This document shows positions 9,217-18,333 of a stretch of 64,000 bases of DNA, in pieces. The stretch is from an uncultured Olleya sp. Lineage in GTDB: Bacteria > Bacteroidota > Bacteroidia > Flavobacteriales > Flavobacteriaceae. The stretch's first letter is position 1. Each line of letters opens with the position of its first letter. Below the pieces are notes generated by a model. That model saw nothing but the letters and a program-made list of their open reading frames with translations, was not told where the DNA came from and did no database searches. The DNA lies in assembly GCA_947503885.1 (NCBI GenBank), contig CANNFD010000005.1, positions 186,001-250,000 on the forward strand, in the 5' to 3' direction. The position numbers were made by a program, and so were the translations under genes.

Positions 9217-10584
9217 TTATTGTCTTGCATTAGCTGTTATGTCTGTTCCCATATAATCTTGAACAGTTCTGAAACCGATATAACTTCTTGCAGAATCTGC
9301 ATACTCATAATCTCTTGAACTTACTTGTAAGTAGTAAGCAACGTCCTTCCATGATCCACCACGAACAACTTTACGTTTGTTTCTAGGGTCATTAACACTT
9401 GGATTAATTGTCGAAGCATATTCATATGAAGCTGGATCGTAAGATGAGTCTACCCATTCTGAAACATTTCCAGCCATGTTATACAAGTTAAAATCATTCG
9501 GCTCGTAAGCATCAGCTTCTACAGTATATAAAGATTGATCTGCAGCATAATCACCACGTAATGGCTTAAAGTTTGCCATAAAACAACCTCTGTCGTTTTT
9601 AGCATAAGGTCCTCCCCATGGAAAAGTAGCAGCTTGCAACCCACCTCTTGCAGCGTATTCCCATTGTGCTTCCGATGGTAATCTGTAACGTGCTACATTG
9701 TGTAGCTTTCTAGCTCTTCTTGCGTCATTATGATATTTTGTTCTCCACTCACAAAATGCTTTAGCTTGTTGCCAAGAGACACCTACTACAGGATAGTCAC
9801 TGTAAGCATCATGCCAAAAATAGTCATTGTGCATAGGCTCGTTATAAGAGTAAGCAAAGTCTCTAATCCAAGATGTAGTATCTGGATAAATTTCTACTTC
9901 TTCTCTAACAATTACGTCTTTACGACGTAAGTTTTTGTTTTTTGCTGCTTTAGCTATGTCCATATACGTGTATTGGAACTTAAATTTAGTTACGTCCCAA
10001 GTACGTTGTCCGTTATAAGATTCTTCTAAAGGTAAATACATAGTATCCATAACCTCTACATAATACTCGTCTGGATACTCTGAAGTATCGAATATTAAAT
10101 CAACATCATAATTAAGCTTTCTACCTTCATAACCTGTTTCTCCTAAACCGCTATAGTTATCAATCATGTATTGCTCATATGGCGTCAAATCACCTTCTTC
10201 TGCATCTTTAAATGCAAATTGGCCAATCCCCTCGTCAGATCCAGTCATTCCAACCTCATCAGCTAAAATTGCTAATTTAGTACGGATTGTAGAATCTCTT
10301 ACCCATTCTACGAATTGACGGTACTCACTATTTGTGATTTCCGTTTCATCCATATAGAAAGATGCAACAGTTACTGTTTTAGCAGGTGCGTCTTGGATTC
10401 CAGCTAAATCATCATCTGCTTTACCCATAATAAAAGCTCCACCAGGAACTAATGTCATACCGTAAGGTTTTTCTGGGTGCCATTTTTTTCCTTTGGCACC
10501 TACAAGCTGACCTTTATCTTTTGATCCACAACTTACTAATAGTGCGAAAACCGCTGTTAATAATACAAACTTCTTCATATTCAT
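9217..10584 (-). CDS. gldK: Gliding motility lipoprotein GldK (T9SS outer-membrane ring)
   Basis: Outer-membrane lipoprotein that forms the T9SS periplasmic ring with GldN. A lipoprotein signal (LLVSC, cysteine at about residue 19) is followed by a formylglycine-generating-enzyme-like (FGE/SUMF1) fold. Diagnostic pieces are GMTLVPGGAFIMG, YRLPSEAQWEYAARGG, YNMAGNVSEWVDS and KVVRGGSWKD; GldK is not thought to be enzymatic. Length (455) fits GldK and not the related GldJ. Two ATGs are possible, at 10584 and at 10578; the latter gives the more usual MKKF start. It is first in the gldKLMN group, with a promoter-like sequence 46-76 bases upstream, so the operon can be expressed apart from the upstream arginase-like gene. 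Confidence 0.96.
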   Translation of the reverse strand: MNMKKFVLLTAVFALLVSCGSKDKGQLVGAKGKKWHPEKPYGMTLVPGGAFIMGKADDDLAGIQDAPAKTVTVASFYMDETEITNSEYRQFVEWVRDSTIRTKLAILADEVGMTGSDEGIGQFAFKDAEEGDLTPYEQYMIDNYSGLGETGYEGRKLNYDVDLIFDTSEYPDEYYVEVMDTMYLPLEESYNGQRTWDVTKFKFQYTYMDIAKAAKNKNLRRKDVIVREEVEIYPDTTSWIRDFAYSYNEPMHNDYFWHDAYSDYPVVGVSWQQAKAFCEWRTKYHNDARRARKLHNVARYRLPSEAQWEYAARGGLQAATFPWGGPYAKNDRGCFMANFKPLRGDYAADQSLYTVEADAYEPNDFNLYNMAGNVSEWVDSSYDPASYEYASTINPSVNDPRNKRKVVRGGSWKDVAYYLQVSSRDYEYADSARSYIGFRTVQDYMGTDITANARQ

Positions 10585-10629
10585 TGAAAACTCGAGGTTA
10601 ATTTAAAACTCTTAATTTTTTTAAGAGCG

Positions 10630-10660
10630 TAAACATATTTATATATTTCTTAAAAAACAA
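10630..10660 (-). promoter_or_regulatory. Predicted promoter of the gldKLMN operon
   Basis: On the minus strand TTG (10660-10658), a 20-base spacer, then TATGTTTA (10637-10630), which differs from TAnnTTTG only in the last base. A small hairpin (CTCTTAA/TTAAGAG, 10609-10627) lies at the predicted transcript start. Confidence 0.45.
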
Positions 10661-10747
10661 CTTTTTTTACAAAAAAAAATACATTTCATCGTAAAAATTT
10701 AACATTTAAACGATATAAAATGTCGTTTATCTGTTCATCTATTTCGT

Positions 10748-11914
10748 TTATACGCTATTTTTATGATAAGCCTTATACCATCTCTCTGGTATTTTATCAT
10801 TGCAAGCATCTAGATAGTCTTGATGCGTGCATGGTAATAACGTATGTTTTTTTAATTTATTATTAACATTTGCTAAAAATGGTATTTCTATCCACCAGCG
10901 TCCAGTTTTTATACTCTTATAGAAAATTAATTCATGAGATTCTGCTAAAGTAATGAATTTTTGATGATTCTCACCATTAGAAAAGTCATCATCTTGAACT
11001 CTACAGTTAACTCCTTCTATAAAATACCATATCATTTGTGAAATTAACATTGATGTAATATCATCATATTGAGATGGTTTATACTCATAAATACCAAATG
11101 AAGATACTTTATTGCTAATACCTGCATATCTTGCTACTGTACAAATTTCTTTTCCGTCCAACCCGTTAGGTGACACCTTTTGTTTTAGACCAACCTCTGA
11201 AGCTTTTAATGCTCCTAAGTCAACACTTACAATGTTTGCATCCCTCATTACAGGTTCTACCAAAGTAAGGTCATTAGATATTTCTCCTAGTCGATATGGC
11301 TCAAAATATAATCGTTCCATTAGATCAATTTCTTCCTGACTATTAAAATAAGTTTGATAACCAATAATTGCGTAATTAAACAAATTGTACGGTTCGTCTA
11401 AAATTATTTTACCTACAAAGCTTGTGTTTTTAATAGGCTTAGAAGAATCTCCTAAATCAAAAGATTTATCAACGTTGACAATATTTACCATTGGCATCAA
11501 ATTGTCATAAGCCCTATAATTAGCATAAGACAAATCCTGACTACCTCCTATTATTACTGGGATAATCTTATTTTTAATTAAAGTAGTAAGGGTTTCTTTT
11601 AATGCAAAATAGGTATCTTCAACACGTTCTCCTTTTTCAATATCGCCAATATCTGCAATCGACGTACTCCAACTTCCGGGGTATAAAGTGTACAAAGATT
11701 TTCTAATTTCATTTAAATTAAAATCTTCACCTATATAATTAACATCGTTTCTGTTTTCTAGAACTCCAAGAATAACGATTTTAACATCGCTTAGGTCTGG
11801 AAGCCCATTTTGTGCAGAGTGAATCTTAATTTTTTGACCTAGACTTAATGGCGATAATAATTGATTATGCGCTAAAACAGCATCTGAAACTGGGGTAAGA
11901 AAATTAAAATTCAT
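10748..11914 (-). CDS. Arginase/formimidoylglutamase-fold protein with degenerate metal site
   Basis: A 388-residue member of the ureohydrolase (arginase, agmatinase, formimidoylglutamase) superfamily, probably not a normal enzyme of that group. The three metal-binding blocks can be aligned but are altered. GGxH reads GGSQD (residues 123-127), so the first histidine is Gln126. DAHxD reads DKSFD (149-153), keeping both Asp but with Ser in place of His. The DxD block reads SVDLGALK (230-237), keeping the first Asp but with Gly for the second. Three of six Mn ligands are thus missing while the frame stays open and flanking structure is kept, which suggests a conserved non-catalytic or repurposed role. 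It starts 8 bases after topA ends and lies just upstream of gldK. Automatic annotation would probably call it formimidoylglutamase. Confidence 0.8.
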   Translation of the reverse strand: MNFNFLTPVSDAVLAHNQLLSPLSLGQKIKIHSAQNGLPDLSDVKIVILGVLENRNDVNYIGEDFNLNEIRKSLYTLYPGSWSTSIADIGDIEKGERVEDTYFALKETLTTLIKNKIIPVIIGGSQDLSYANYRAYDNLMPMVNIVNVDKSFDLGDSSKPIKNTSFVGKIILDEPYNLFNYAIIGYQTYFNSQEEIDLMERLYFEPYRLGEISNDLTLVEPVMRDANIVSVDLGALKASEVGLKQKVSPNGLDGKEICTVARYAGISNKVSSFGIYEYKPSQYDDITSMLISQMIWYFIEGVNCRVQDDDFSNGENHQKFITLAESHELIFYKSIKTGRWWIEIPFLANVNNKLKKHTLLPCTHQDYLDACNDKIPERWYKAYHKNSV

Positions 11915-11922
11915 TTATAATA

Positions 11923-14466
11923 CTATTTCTTTTTTGCTGTAGTTTTTTTCTTAGCAGCTGTTTTTTTAGTTGCTGTTTTCTTTTTGGCAGGTGCTTTCTT
12001 TTTAGCTGCAGCCTTTTTCTTAGGCGCTTTCTTCTCTATCATATCCTTAACTTCTTCTAAAGTTAAAGCTGCTGCATCTACAGTTTTAGGTAATTCTATC
12101 TTTATTTTACCTTTTAGAATATTATGTCTTCCCCAACGTGCTTTTTCTACACGTATACCTTCTTCTTCCCAATTATGGACAACTTTATCTATTTCTTTCT
12201 GAATTTTAGCATCAATCAATTCTTCTAAATCAGCATTTGATAAATTATCCCAATCGTATTTTTTATTAACGTTAATAAACAAACCATTCCATTTAATGAA
12301 TGGTCCAAAACGTCCTTTACCTTTTGTTACTCCTTCTCCTTTATAGGTGTAAATAGGTGCATCTGCTATTTCTTTTTCTTTAATCAACTCAATTGCGTCT
12401 TCAATCTCAATATTTAATGGATCTTGACCTGGCGCTAAAGAGACAAACTTTTTACCATATTTAACATAAGGTCCAAAACGTCCGTTATTAACTTCTACGG
12501 TTTCGTCCTCATATTTACCTAAAGTTCTAGGTAATTTAAATAAATCCATTGCCTCTTCATAGGTAATACTTCCTAGTTGTTGGTCTGGACTTAAACTTGC
12601 AAATGTTGGTTTTTCTTCGTCATCAACAGTTCCCATTTGTACCATTGGTCCAAATTTACCTAGACGTACACTAACTTGTTTTCCTGTTTTTGGGTCTTTA
12701 CCTAATATACGCTCTCCTGACTCTCTGTCTGCATTTTCCTGAACATCAACGACTACTGGATGAAACTTTTTATAAAAAGCTTTCATCATCTTTTTCCAAT
12801 CTTCTTTACCTTCTGCAATATCATCAAATTGACTTTCAACCTTTGCTGTAAAGTTATAATCCAGAATACTTTCAAAATGATTTACCAAAAAGTCTGTTAC
12901 AATCATACCAATATCAGTTGGTACTAACTTACCTTTATCAGACCCTACTTTTTCTGAAAGCGTATTGTCTTTTACATTACCTTCTTCTAATACTAATTGT
13001 GTATATTCTCTTTCTACACCTTCAATAGTCCCTTTTTCTACATAGTTTCTGTTTTGAATAGTAGAAATTGTTGGGGCATAAGTTGACGGACGCCCAATAC
13101 CTAACTCTTCTAACTTCTTAACTAAAGAAGCTTCAGTATATCTATATGGTGCACGACTATAACGTTCGGTTGCTGTTATATACTTATTAAGTAACGTTTC
13201 GTTTTTCTTCATTGCAGGAAGCATTCCTTCTTGCTCTAAATCTTCATCATCTGTACCTTCTAAATAAACTTTTAAAAAGCCATCAAATTTTATCACCTCT
13301 CCATTAGCTGTAAAGGTTTGATTGTGTGTATTTGCTTCTATTTTAACATTAGTACGCTCTAATTGTGCGTCACTCATTTGAGATGCAATTGCACGCTTCC
13401 AAATTAAATCATACAAACGTGCTTGGTCGTAATCTATATCTACACTATGTGTTTTAAAATCTGTAGGTCTAATCGCTTCGTGAGCTTCTTGAGCCCCTTT
13501 AGATTTTCCTTTAAAATTACGCTCCTTACTATATTCTTTACCGTAGGCATCAATAATTTCTTTTTCTGCTCCTTTTCTAGCTTCATCAGATAAATTAACA
13601 CTATCTGTTCTCATGTAAGTAATCAAACCGGCTTCGTATAAACGTTGTGCCATGGTCATTGTTTTACTAACAGAGAAATATAACTTACGTGACGCTTCTT
13701 GTTGCAAGGTTGAAGTAGTAAATGGTGCTGCTGGAGATTTTTTAGCTGGTTTTTTAGTTAAATCTGCTACTTTAAAATCTGCGCTTGCATTGCTTTCTAA
13801 AAAGTCAAATGCTTCTTTTTTAGTTGAAAATGTCTTTGGAAGCTTCGCCTTAAAGGACTGTCCAGCTTCGTTTGAAAATTCTGCATCAATCCTATAAGAT
13901 GCTTCTGGTTTAAAATTTTGTATTTCGCGTTCACGCTCTACAATTAATCTAACCGAAACAGATTGCACACGACCTGCAGACAACCCTCCTTTAACTTTTC
14001 TCCATAAAACAGGAGACAACTCGTACCCTACTATTCTATCTAATACACGACGTGCTTGTTGTGCATCCACCAAATCGTAATCTATTTGTCTTGGGTTTTC
14101 AACTGCTTTTTGAATTGCAGATTTAGTAATCTCATGAAAAACGATACGTTTAGTTTTGTCTTTATCTAAATTTAAAGATTCTGCTAAGTGCCAGGCTATA
14201 GCCTCACCCTCTCTATCTTCATCACTTGCTAACCAAACCATTTCGGCTTTTTTAGCTAAATCCTTTAATTTTTTAACGACTGCCTTTTTATCTGAAGACA
14301 CCTCGTATTTTGGATCAAAATCTCCTTCAACATCTACTCCCAATTCCTTAGATGGTAAGTCAGCAATATGCCCAAAACTGGATTCGACTTTAAAGTCTTT
14401 ACCTAAAAATTTTTCAATTGTTTTTGCTTTTGCTGGTGACTCTACTATTACTAAATTCTTCGCCAT
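11923..14466 (-). CDS. topA: DNA topoisomerase I (type IA)
   Basis: Relaxes negative supercoils through a transient 5'-phosphotyrosine link. The 847-residue product begins at the ATG at 14466, which puts the Toprim motif VESPAKAKTIEKFLG right at the N terminus; an upstream alternative start adds 11 residues of no family character. Also visible are the acidic DEDREGEAIAWHL triad, the active-site region LITYMRTDSV, and the RPSTYAPTI block. The C-terminal part has three GRFGP-type repeats in place of classical four-cysteine zinc ribbons, and the chain ends in a Lys/Ala-rich tail of about 35 residues. It is divergent from miaB across a 154-base region holding promoter-like elements for both. Confidence 0.97.
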   Translation of the reverse strand: MAKNLVIVESPAKAKTIEKFLGKDFKVESSFGHIADLPSKELGVDVEGDFDPKYEVSSDKKAVVKKLKDLAKKAEMVWLASDEDREGEAIAWHLAESLNLDKDKTKRIVFHEITKSAIQKAVENPRQIDYDLVDAQQARRVLDRIVGYELSPVLWRKVKGGLSAGRVQSVSVRLIVEREREIQNFKPEASYRIDAEFSNEAGQSFKAKLPKTFSTKKEAFDFLESNASADFKVADLTKKPAKKSPAAPFTTSTLQQEASRKLYFSVSKTMTMAQRLYEAGLITYMRTDSVNLSDEARKGAEKEIIDAYGKEYSKERNFKGKSKGAQEAHEAIRPTDFKTHSVDIDYDQARLYDLIWKRAIASQMSDAQLERTNVKIEANTHNQTFTANGEVIKFDGFLKVYLEGTDDEDLEQEGMLPAMKKNETLLNKYITATERYSRAPYRYTEASLVKKLEELGIGRPSTYAPTISTIQNRNYVEKGTIEGVEREYTQLVLEEGNVKDNTLSEKVGSDKGKLVPTDIGMIVTDFLVNHFESILDYNFTAKVESQFDDIAEGKEDWKKMMKAFYKKFHPVVVDVQENADRESGERILGKDPKTGKQVSVRLGKFGPMVQMGTVDDEEKPTFASLSPDQQLGSITYEEAMDLFKLPRTLGKYEDETVEVNNGRFGPYVKYGKKFVSLAPGQDPLNIEIEDAIELIKEKEIADAPIYTYKGEGVTKGKGRFGPFIKWNGLFINVNKKYDWDNLSNADLEELIDAKIQKEIDKVVHNWEEEGIRVEKARWGRHNILKGKIKIELPKTVDAAALTLEEVKDMIEKKAPKKKAAAKKKAPAKKKTATKKTAAKKKTTAKKK

Positions 14467-14485
14467 TCTTCGATTTTTGTGAGTG

Positions 14486-14493
14486 CAAAGGTA
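14486..14493 (-). promoter_or_regulatory. Predicted -7 element of topA
   Basis: TACCTTTG on the minus strand matches TAnnTTTG, 20 bases before the topA ATG. I see no clear TTG at the right distance, so this is a partial match. Confidence 0.35.
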
Positions 14494-14555
14494 TATCAAA
14501 AAAAATTTATCATCCTAATTTTATAAGTTTTAGCTAAAATTTAAGGTCTGTCATA

Positions 14556-14586
14556 TTGTCATAAATTTAAAATAACCCTATCTTTG
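14556..14586 (+). promoter_or_regulatory. Predicted promoter of the miaB-secG gene run
   Basis: TTG (14556-14558), 20-base spacer, TATCTTTG (14579-14586): a full match to the Bacteroidota promoter consensus, giving a leader of about 30 bases. The -33 region is overlapped by a tandem repeat TGTCATAT TGTCATAA (14549-14564), a possible regulator site. Confidence 0.65.
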
Positions 14587-14620
14587 CGTGCTGACTGGAT
14601 AGTAGTGATTTCAATATATT

Positions 14621-16051
14621 ATGGATAAAACAATAGACGAAAATAAACAAGGTGAAACTTTAGTGATTTCTGAAAAAAAAGAAAACACAAAAAAACTTTT
14701 TATTGAAAGTTATGGCTGCGCCATGAACTTTAGTGACAGCGAAATTGTAGCGTCAATACTTCAAAACGAAGGGTTTAACACAACTCAAAAACTTGAAGAT
14801 GCCGACTTAGTTTTAGTAAACACCTGCTCTATCCGTGATAAGGCTGAGCAAACTGTACGCAAACGTTTACAAAAGTATAATGCTGTTAAAAGAGATATCA
14901 ACCCTAAAATGAAAGTTGGCGTTTTAGGCTGTATGGCTGAGCGTTTAAAAAGTAAATTTTTAGAAGAAGAAAAAATTGTAGACCTAGTAGTTGGTCCTGA
15001 CGCGTATAAGGATTTACCAAATCTAATTGCAGAAGTTGACGAAGGTCGTGATGCTATTAACGTTATTTTATCTAAAGAAGAAACTTACGGGGACATTAGC
15101 CCTGTCCGTTTAAACACTAATGGAGTTACTGCTTATGTATCTATAACAAGAGGTTGTGATAATATGTGTACATTTTGTGTGGTCCCTTTTACAAGAGGTA
15201 GAGAACGCAGTCGTGATCCACAAAGTATTATAGAAGAAGTTAATGACCTTTGGAACAGAGGTTATAAAGAAATTACCCTTTTAGGACAAAACGTAGACAG
15301 CTACCTTTGGTATGGTGGCGGTTTGAAAAAGGATTTTGATAAAGCATCAGATATTGAAAAGGCTACAGCTGTTGATTTTGCTAAATTATTAGAGTTATGC
15401 GCAAAAGCACAGCCTGTAATGCGTATTCGTTTTAGCACATCAAACCCACAAGACATGCATCTTGAGGTGATAAAAACTATGGCTAAATATGATAACATTT
15501 GTAATCACATCCATTTACCTGTACAAAGTGGTAGTAACAAAATATTAAAAGCGATGAATCGTTTACATACTCGTGAAGAGTATTTTACACTTATCGATAA
15601 TATAAAAAAAATAATACCTGGTTGTGCGATTAGTCAAGATATGATTGCTGGTTTTCCAACCGAAACTGAACAAGACCATCAAGACACATTAAGTTTAATG
15701 GAGTATGTAAAATATAATTTTGGTTATATGTTTACTTATTCTGAACGTCCTGGTACTTTAGCAGAACGCAAGTTTGAAGACGATGTTCCGGAAGAAACTA
15801 AAAGCAGAAGATTAAGCGAAATTATTGCGCTACAACTTAAACATAGTGAGTTTAGAACTAAACAATTTTTAAACACTACTGTTGAAGTCTTGATAGAAAG
15901 AGAATCTAAAAAATCTAACCAAGAATGGTCTGGGCGTACCCAACACAACATTGTTGTAGTATTTCCAAAAGGAAATCATAAAGTAGGAGATTTAGTAAAT
16001 GTTAAAATAACAGACTGTACTAAAGCAACACTTATTGGTGAAGCGATTTAG
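14621..16051 (+). CDS. miaB: tRNA-2-methylthio-N6-isopentenyladenosine37 methylthiotransferase MiaB
   Basis: Radical-SAM enzyme that adds a methylthio group to isopentenyl-A37 of tRNAs reading UNN codons. The order of parts is typical. The N-terminal UPF0004 domain carries three cysteines for the auxiliary iron-sulfur cluster (SYGCAMN at about residue 33, [12 protein letters not shown], and VLGCMAERL). The radical-SAM triplet CDNMCTFC lies within [20 protein letters not shown], and a C-terminal TRAM domain closes the chain. The DKAEQ stretch after the second cysteine is the MiaB-type form and not the RimO form. Length 476 is normal. It is the first gene of the run that continues with a lipoprotein, a sigma-54 activator, lptE and secG. 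Confidence 0.96.
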   Translation: MDKTIDENKQGETLVISEKKENTKKLFIESYGCAMNFSDSEIVASILQNEGFNTTQKLEDADLVLVNTCSIRDKAEQTVRKRLQKYNAVKRDINPKMKVGVLGCMAERLKSKFLEEEKIVDLVVGPDAYKDLPNLIAEVDEGRDAINVILSKEETYGDISPVRLNTNGVTAYVSITRGCDNMCTFCVVPFTRGRERSRDPQSIIEEVNDLWNRGYKEITLLGQNVDSYLWYGGGLKKDFDKASDIEKATAVDFAKLLELCAKAQPVMRIRFSTSNPQDMHLEVIKTMAKYDNICNHIHLPVQSGSNKILKAMNRLHTREEYFTLIDNIKKIIPGCAISQDMIAGFPTETEQDHQDTLSLMEYVKYNFGYMFTYSERPGTLAERKFEDDVPEETKSRRLSEIIALQLKHSEFRTKQFLNTTVEVLIERESKKSNQEWSGRTQHNIVVVFPKGNHKVGDLVNVKITDCTKATLIGEAI

Positions 16052-16099
16052 AAAAAAAAAGATTTACAAATAAATGCTTTAAAGCAAAACAAAAAAAAC

Positions 16100-17026
16100 A
16101 TGAAAAAAATAGTAGTTTTATTAGTATCCTTAGGTTTATTCTCTGCATGTCAAAATGAACCTTTAGAAGGTTTTACATTTGACCCAGAAACCGGCACAGA
16201 TAATGGAACAGATCCAGGTACTGAAAACAGTGACTTACAATTATCAAACTACACATTTGATGTAGATACTGAAGTTCCGTTTTTAGGCCCATTAACCATT
16301 AACACAGATTTTACGTTTAACACCAATAATAAAGTATCAAACTTAGATGTAGAGACTGTTGCTTTTGGATTTCCTGTTGTTGCAAGCGGTACGTTAACTA
16401 GAGATGCTAGTGGTAAAATAACAACTGTAAAAAACTTTGAAGGCGCTACACAGATCAACCAAACAGATATTAGCTACACTTCGGATAATAACATTTCTCA
16501 AATTTCATTTGATGACTTCCAAGACGACACAGAAGATTACACTTATAGTTTTACATCAACTGGTAACACTATAACTAAAACTGAAGTAGGCAACCCAATA
16601 GAAACGCTATACACAACAGATGCATCAGGTAGATTAATTGAAAAGTCTTCTTACGAAAACGGTATTAGTATACAACAAGAGTTTTTAACTTACGATGCTA
16701 ACGGTAATTGTATATCTGTAATTTCCTCTGGAGAAAATGACAACAATACAACCTATGGTTTTGACACCTTTACCAATCCTTTAAAAAATGGGTTTAGTGA
16801 CCAATATTGGTTAACAATTTTAGATGATGATTATGATGCTGAAGCTGGTCCTGCAATCGTACAATTTCATAGTACAAATAACTGGAATTCGGTTACAGCA
16901 GACGGAAGCACTGTTACTTTTATGATGAACTATAATTCTGCTAATAGAATAACTAGTAGAAGCGGAACATTTTCTTTAGACGGAGTCGATTTAGTGCAAG
17001 AAGAAACTTTTAATTACACTAACTAA
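16100..17026 (+). CDS. Hypothetical lipoprotein
   Basis: I do not recognise this 308-residue protein. It has a clear lipoprotein signal peptide (MKKIVVLLVSLGLFSAC, lipid cysteine at residue 17), then a low-complexity Gly/Thr/Asp/Glu segment (about 27-45). A beta-rich body follows with repeated TYxxNGxxxxxx-type strands (for example ITYTSDNNIS-like and LTYDANGNCISV), loosely reminiscent of YD/RHS-like strand repeats in Bacteroidota lipoproteins. It is acidic with few lysines. It lies between miaB and the sigma-54 activator with gaps of 48 and 9 bases, so it is probably cotranscribed; the close spacing to the activator makes it a candidate envelope-side partner, but that is only inference. Confidence 0.75.
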   Translation: MKKIVVLLVSLGLFSACQNEPLEGFTFDPETGTDNGTDPGTENSDLQLSNYTFDVDTEVPFLGPLTINTDFTFNTNNKVSNLDVETVAFGFPVVASGTLTRDASGKITTVKNFEGATQINQTDISYTSDNNISQISFDDFQDDTEDYTYSFTSTGNTITKTEVGNPIETLYTTDASGRLIEKSSYENGISIQQEFLTYDANGNCISVISSGENDNNTTYGFDTFTNPLKNGFSDQYWLTILDDDYDAEAGPAIVQFHSTNNWNSVTADGSTVTFMMNYNSANRITSRSGTFSLDGVDLVQEETFNYTN

Positions 17027-17035
17027 AAAGCTTAA

Positions 17036-18304
17036 ATGGAGTCAATACAATCTATAAAACAACGGTTTGGAATTATTGGAAATAGCCCGACATTAAATCG
17101 TGCTATAGAAAAGGCAATTCAAGTAGCACCAACAGACATATCTGTTTTGGTTACTGGAGAAAGTGGAGTTGGAAAAGAGAGTATGCCTAAAATAATCCAT
17201 CAACTTTCTCATAGAAAACATGGTAAATATATTGCAGTAAACTGTGGTGCAATCCCTGAAGGAACAATAGACAGCGAACTTTTTGGTCACGAAAAAGGGG
17301 CATTTACTGGAGCAACCGCAACCAGAAGTGGCTATTTTGAAGTCGCAGATGGTGGAACAATATTTTTAGATGAAGTTGGAGAACTTCCATTAACAACACA
17401 AGTACGCTTATTACGTGTACTAGAAAATGGAGAGTTTATTAAAGTAGGTTCTAGTAAAGTACAAAAAACTAATGTCCGTATTGTTGCAGCTACAAACGTA
17501 AATATGTTTGACGCAATTAAAAAAGGAAAATTTAGAGAAGACCTTTTTTACCGTTTAAGCACCGTAGATATTAATCTTCCTCCTTTAAGAGAGCGTCAAG
17601 AAGACATCCATATTTTATTCAGAAAATTTGCAAGCGACTTCGCTTTAAAATATAAAATGCCAACCATTAAATTGACTGATGACGCAGTTAGTTTATTACT
17701 TAAATATCGCTGGAGCGGAAACATAAGACAATTACGTAATGTTGCCGAGCAGGTCTCTGTTTTAGAACAAAACAGAACCATAACAGCCCAAGTTTTACAT
17801 AGCTATTTACCAACAGGAAACAACCTACCTGTAGTAGTAAACAACTCTAAATCCGAAAGTGATTTTGGAAATGAGCGCGAAATACTTTACAAAGTATTAT
17901 TTGACATGAAAGCCGATTTAAACGACTTAAAAAAGCTAACCATGGAATTAATGAAAACTGGAAATGCAAAGGATGTCAAGAAAAATAATGAAAATTTGAT
18001 TCAGAAAATCTATGGCGAAAACGAAAGTGAAGCAGAGTTTGATGAACATATAGAAGACATGCAAGTATTGTCAATCTCTCAAAACTCTGAGAACTCAAAA
18101 CCAGTAGTCACTGAAACAGAACAAGACAAATACCATTTTGCAGAAGAGATTGAGGAAGAAGAGACATTATCTTTACACGATAAAGAATTAGAATTAATAA
18201 AAAAATCTTTAGAGCGCCACAATGGAAAACGTAAGCTTGCTGCTGAAGAATTAGGTATTAGTGAGCGTACACTTTACAGAAAAATTAAACAATTTGATTT
18301 ATAA
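17036..18304 (+). CDS. Sigma-54-dependent transcriptional activator lacking a sensor domain
   Basis: A bacterial enhancer-binding protein that would open sigma-54 RNA polymerase promoters using ATP. The AAA+ domain starts almost at the N terminus: Walker A GESGVGKE at residues 41-48, the sigma-54-contacting GAFTGA loop at 88-93, Walker B GTIFLDEVGEL at about 107-117, and the arginine-finger region FREDLFYRLS. A C-terminal Fis-type helix-turn-helix (KLAAEELGISERTLYRKIK) binds DNA. Between them, about residues 270-375, is an acidic linker. There is no N-terminal response-regulator, GAF or PAS domain, so activity must be set by abundance, the linker or a partner protein. It sits 9 bases after the lipoprotein gene and 29 before lptE. 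A sigma-54-like promoter lies downstream before groES. Confidence 0.93.
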   Translation: MESIQSIKQRFGIIGNSPTLNRAIEKAIQVAPTDISVLVTGESGVGKESMPKIIHQLSHRKHGKYIAVNCGAIPEGTIDSELFGHEKGAFTGATATRSGYFEVADGGTIFLDEVGELPLTTQVRLLRVLENGEFIKVGSSKVQKTNVRIVAATNVNMFDAIKKGKFREDLFYRLSTVDINLPPLRERQEDIHILFRKFASDFALKYKMPTIKLTDDAVSLLLKYRWSGNIRQLRNVAEQVSVLEQNRTITAQVLHSYLPTGNNLPVVVNNSKSESDFGNEREILYKVLFDMKADLNDLKKLTMELMKTGNAKDVKKNNENLIQKIYGENESEAEFDEHIEDMQVLSISQNSENSKPVVTETEQDKYHFAEEIEEEETLSLHDKELELIKKSLERHNGKRKLAAEELGISERTLYRKIKQFDL

Positions 18305-18333
18305 ATCAACGTTGTAAAGCCAAATAAAATTAA

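Noticed and set aside
10748-11914. Frameshifted or decaying arginase pseudogene
   Set aside because: The frame is open end to end with family-like length and hydrophobic core strands; changes are confined to catalytic ligands, which fits a kept pseudoenzyme better than decay.
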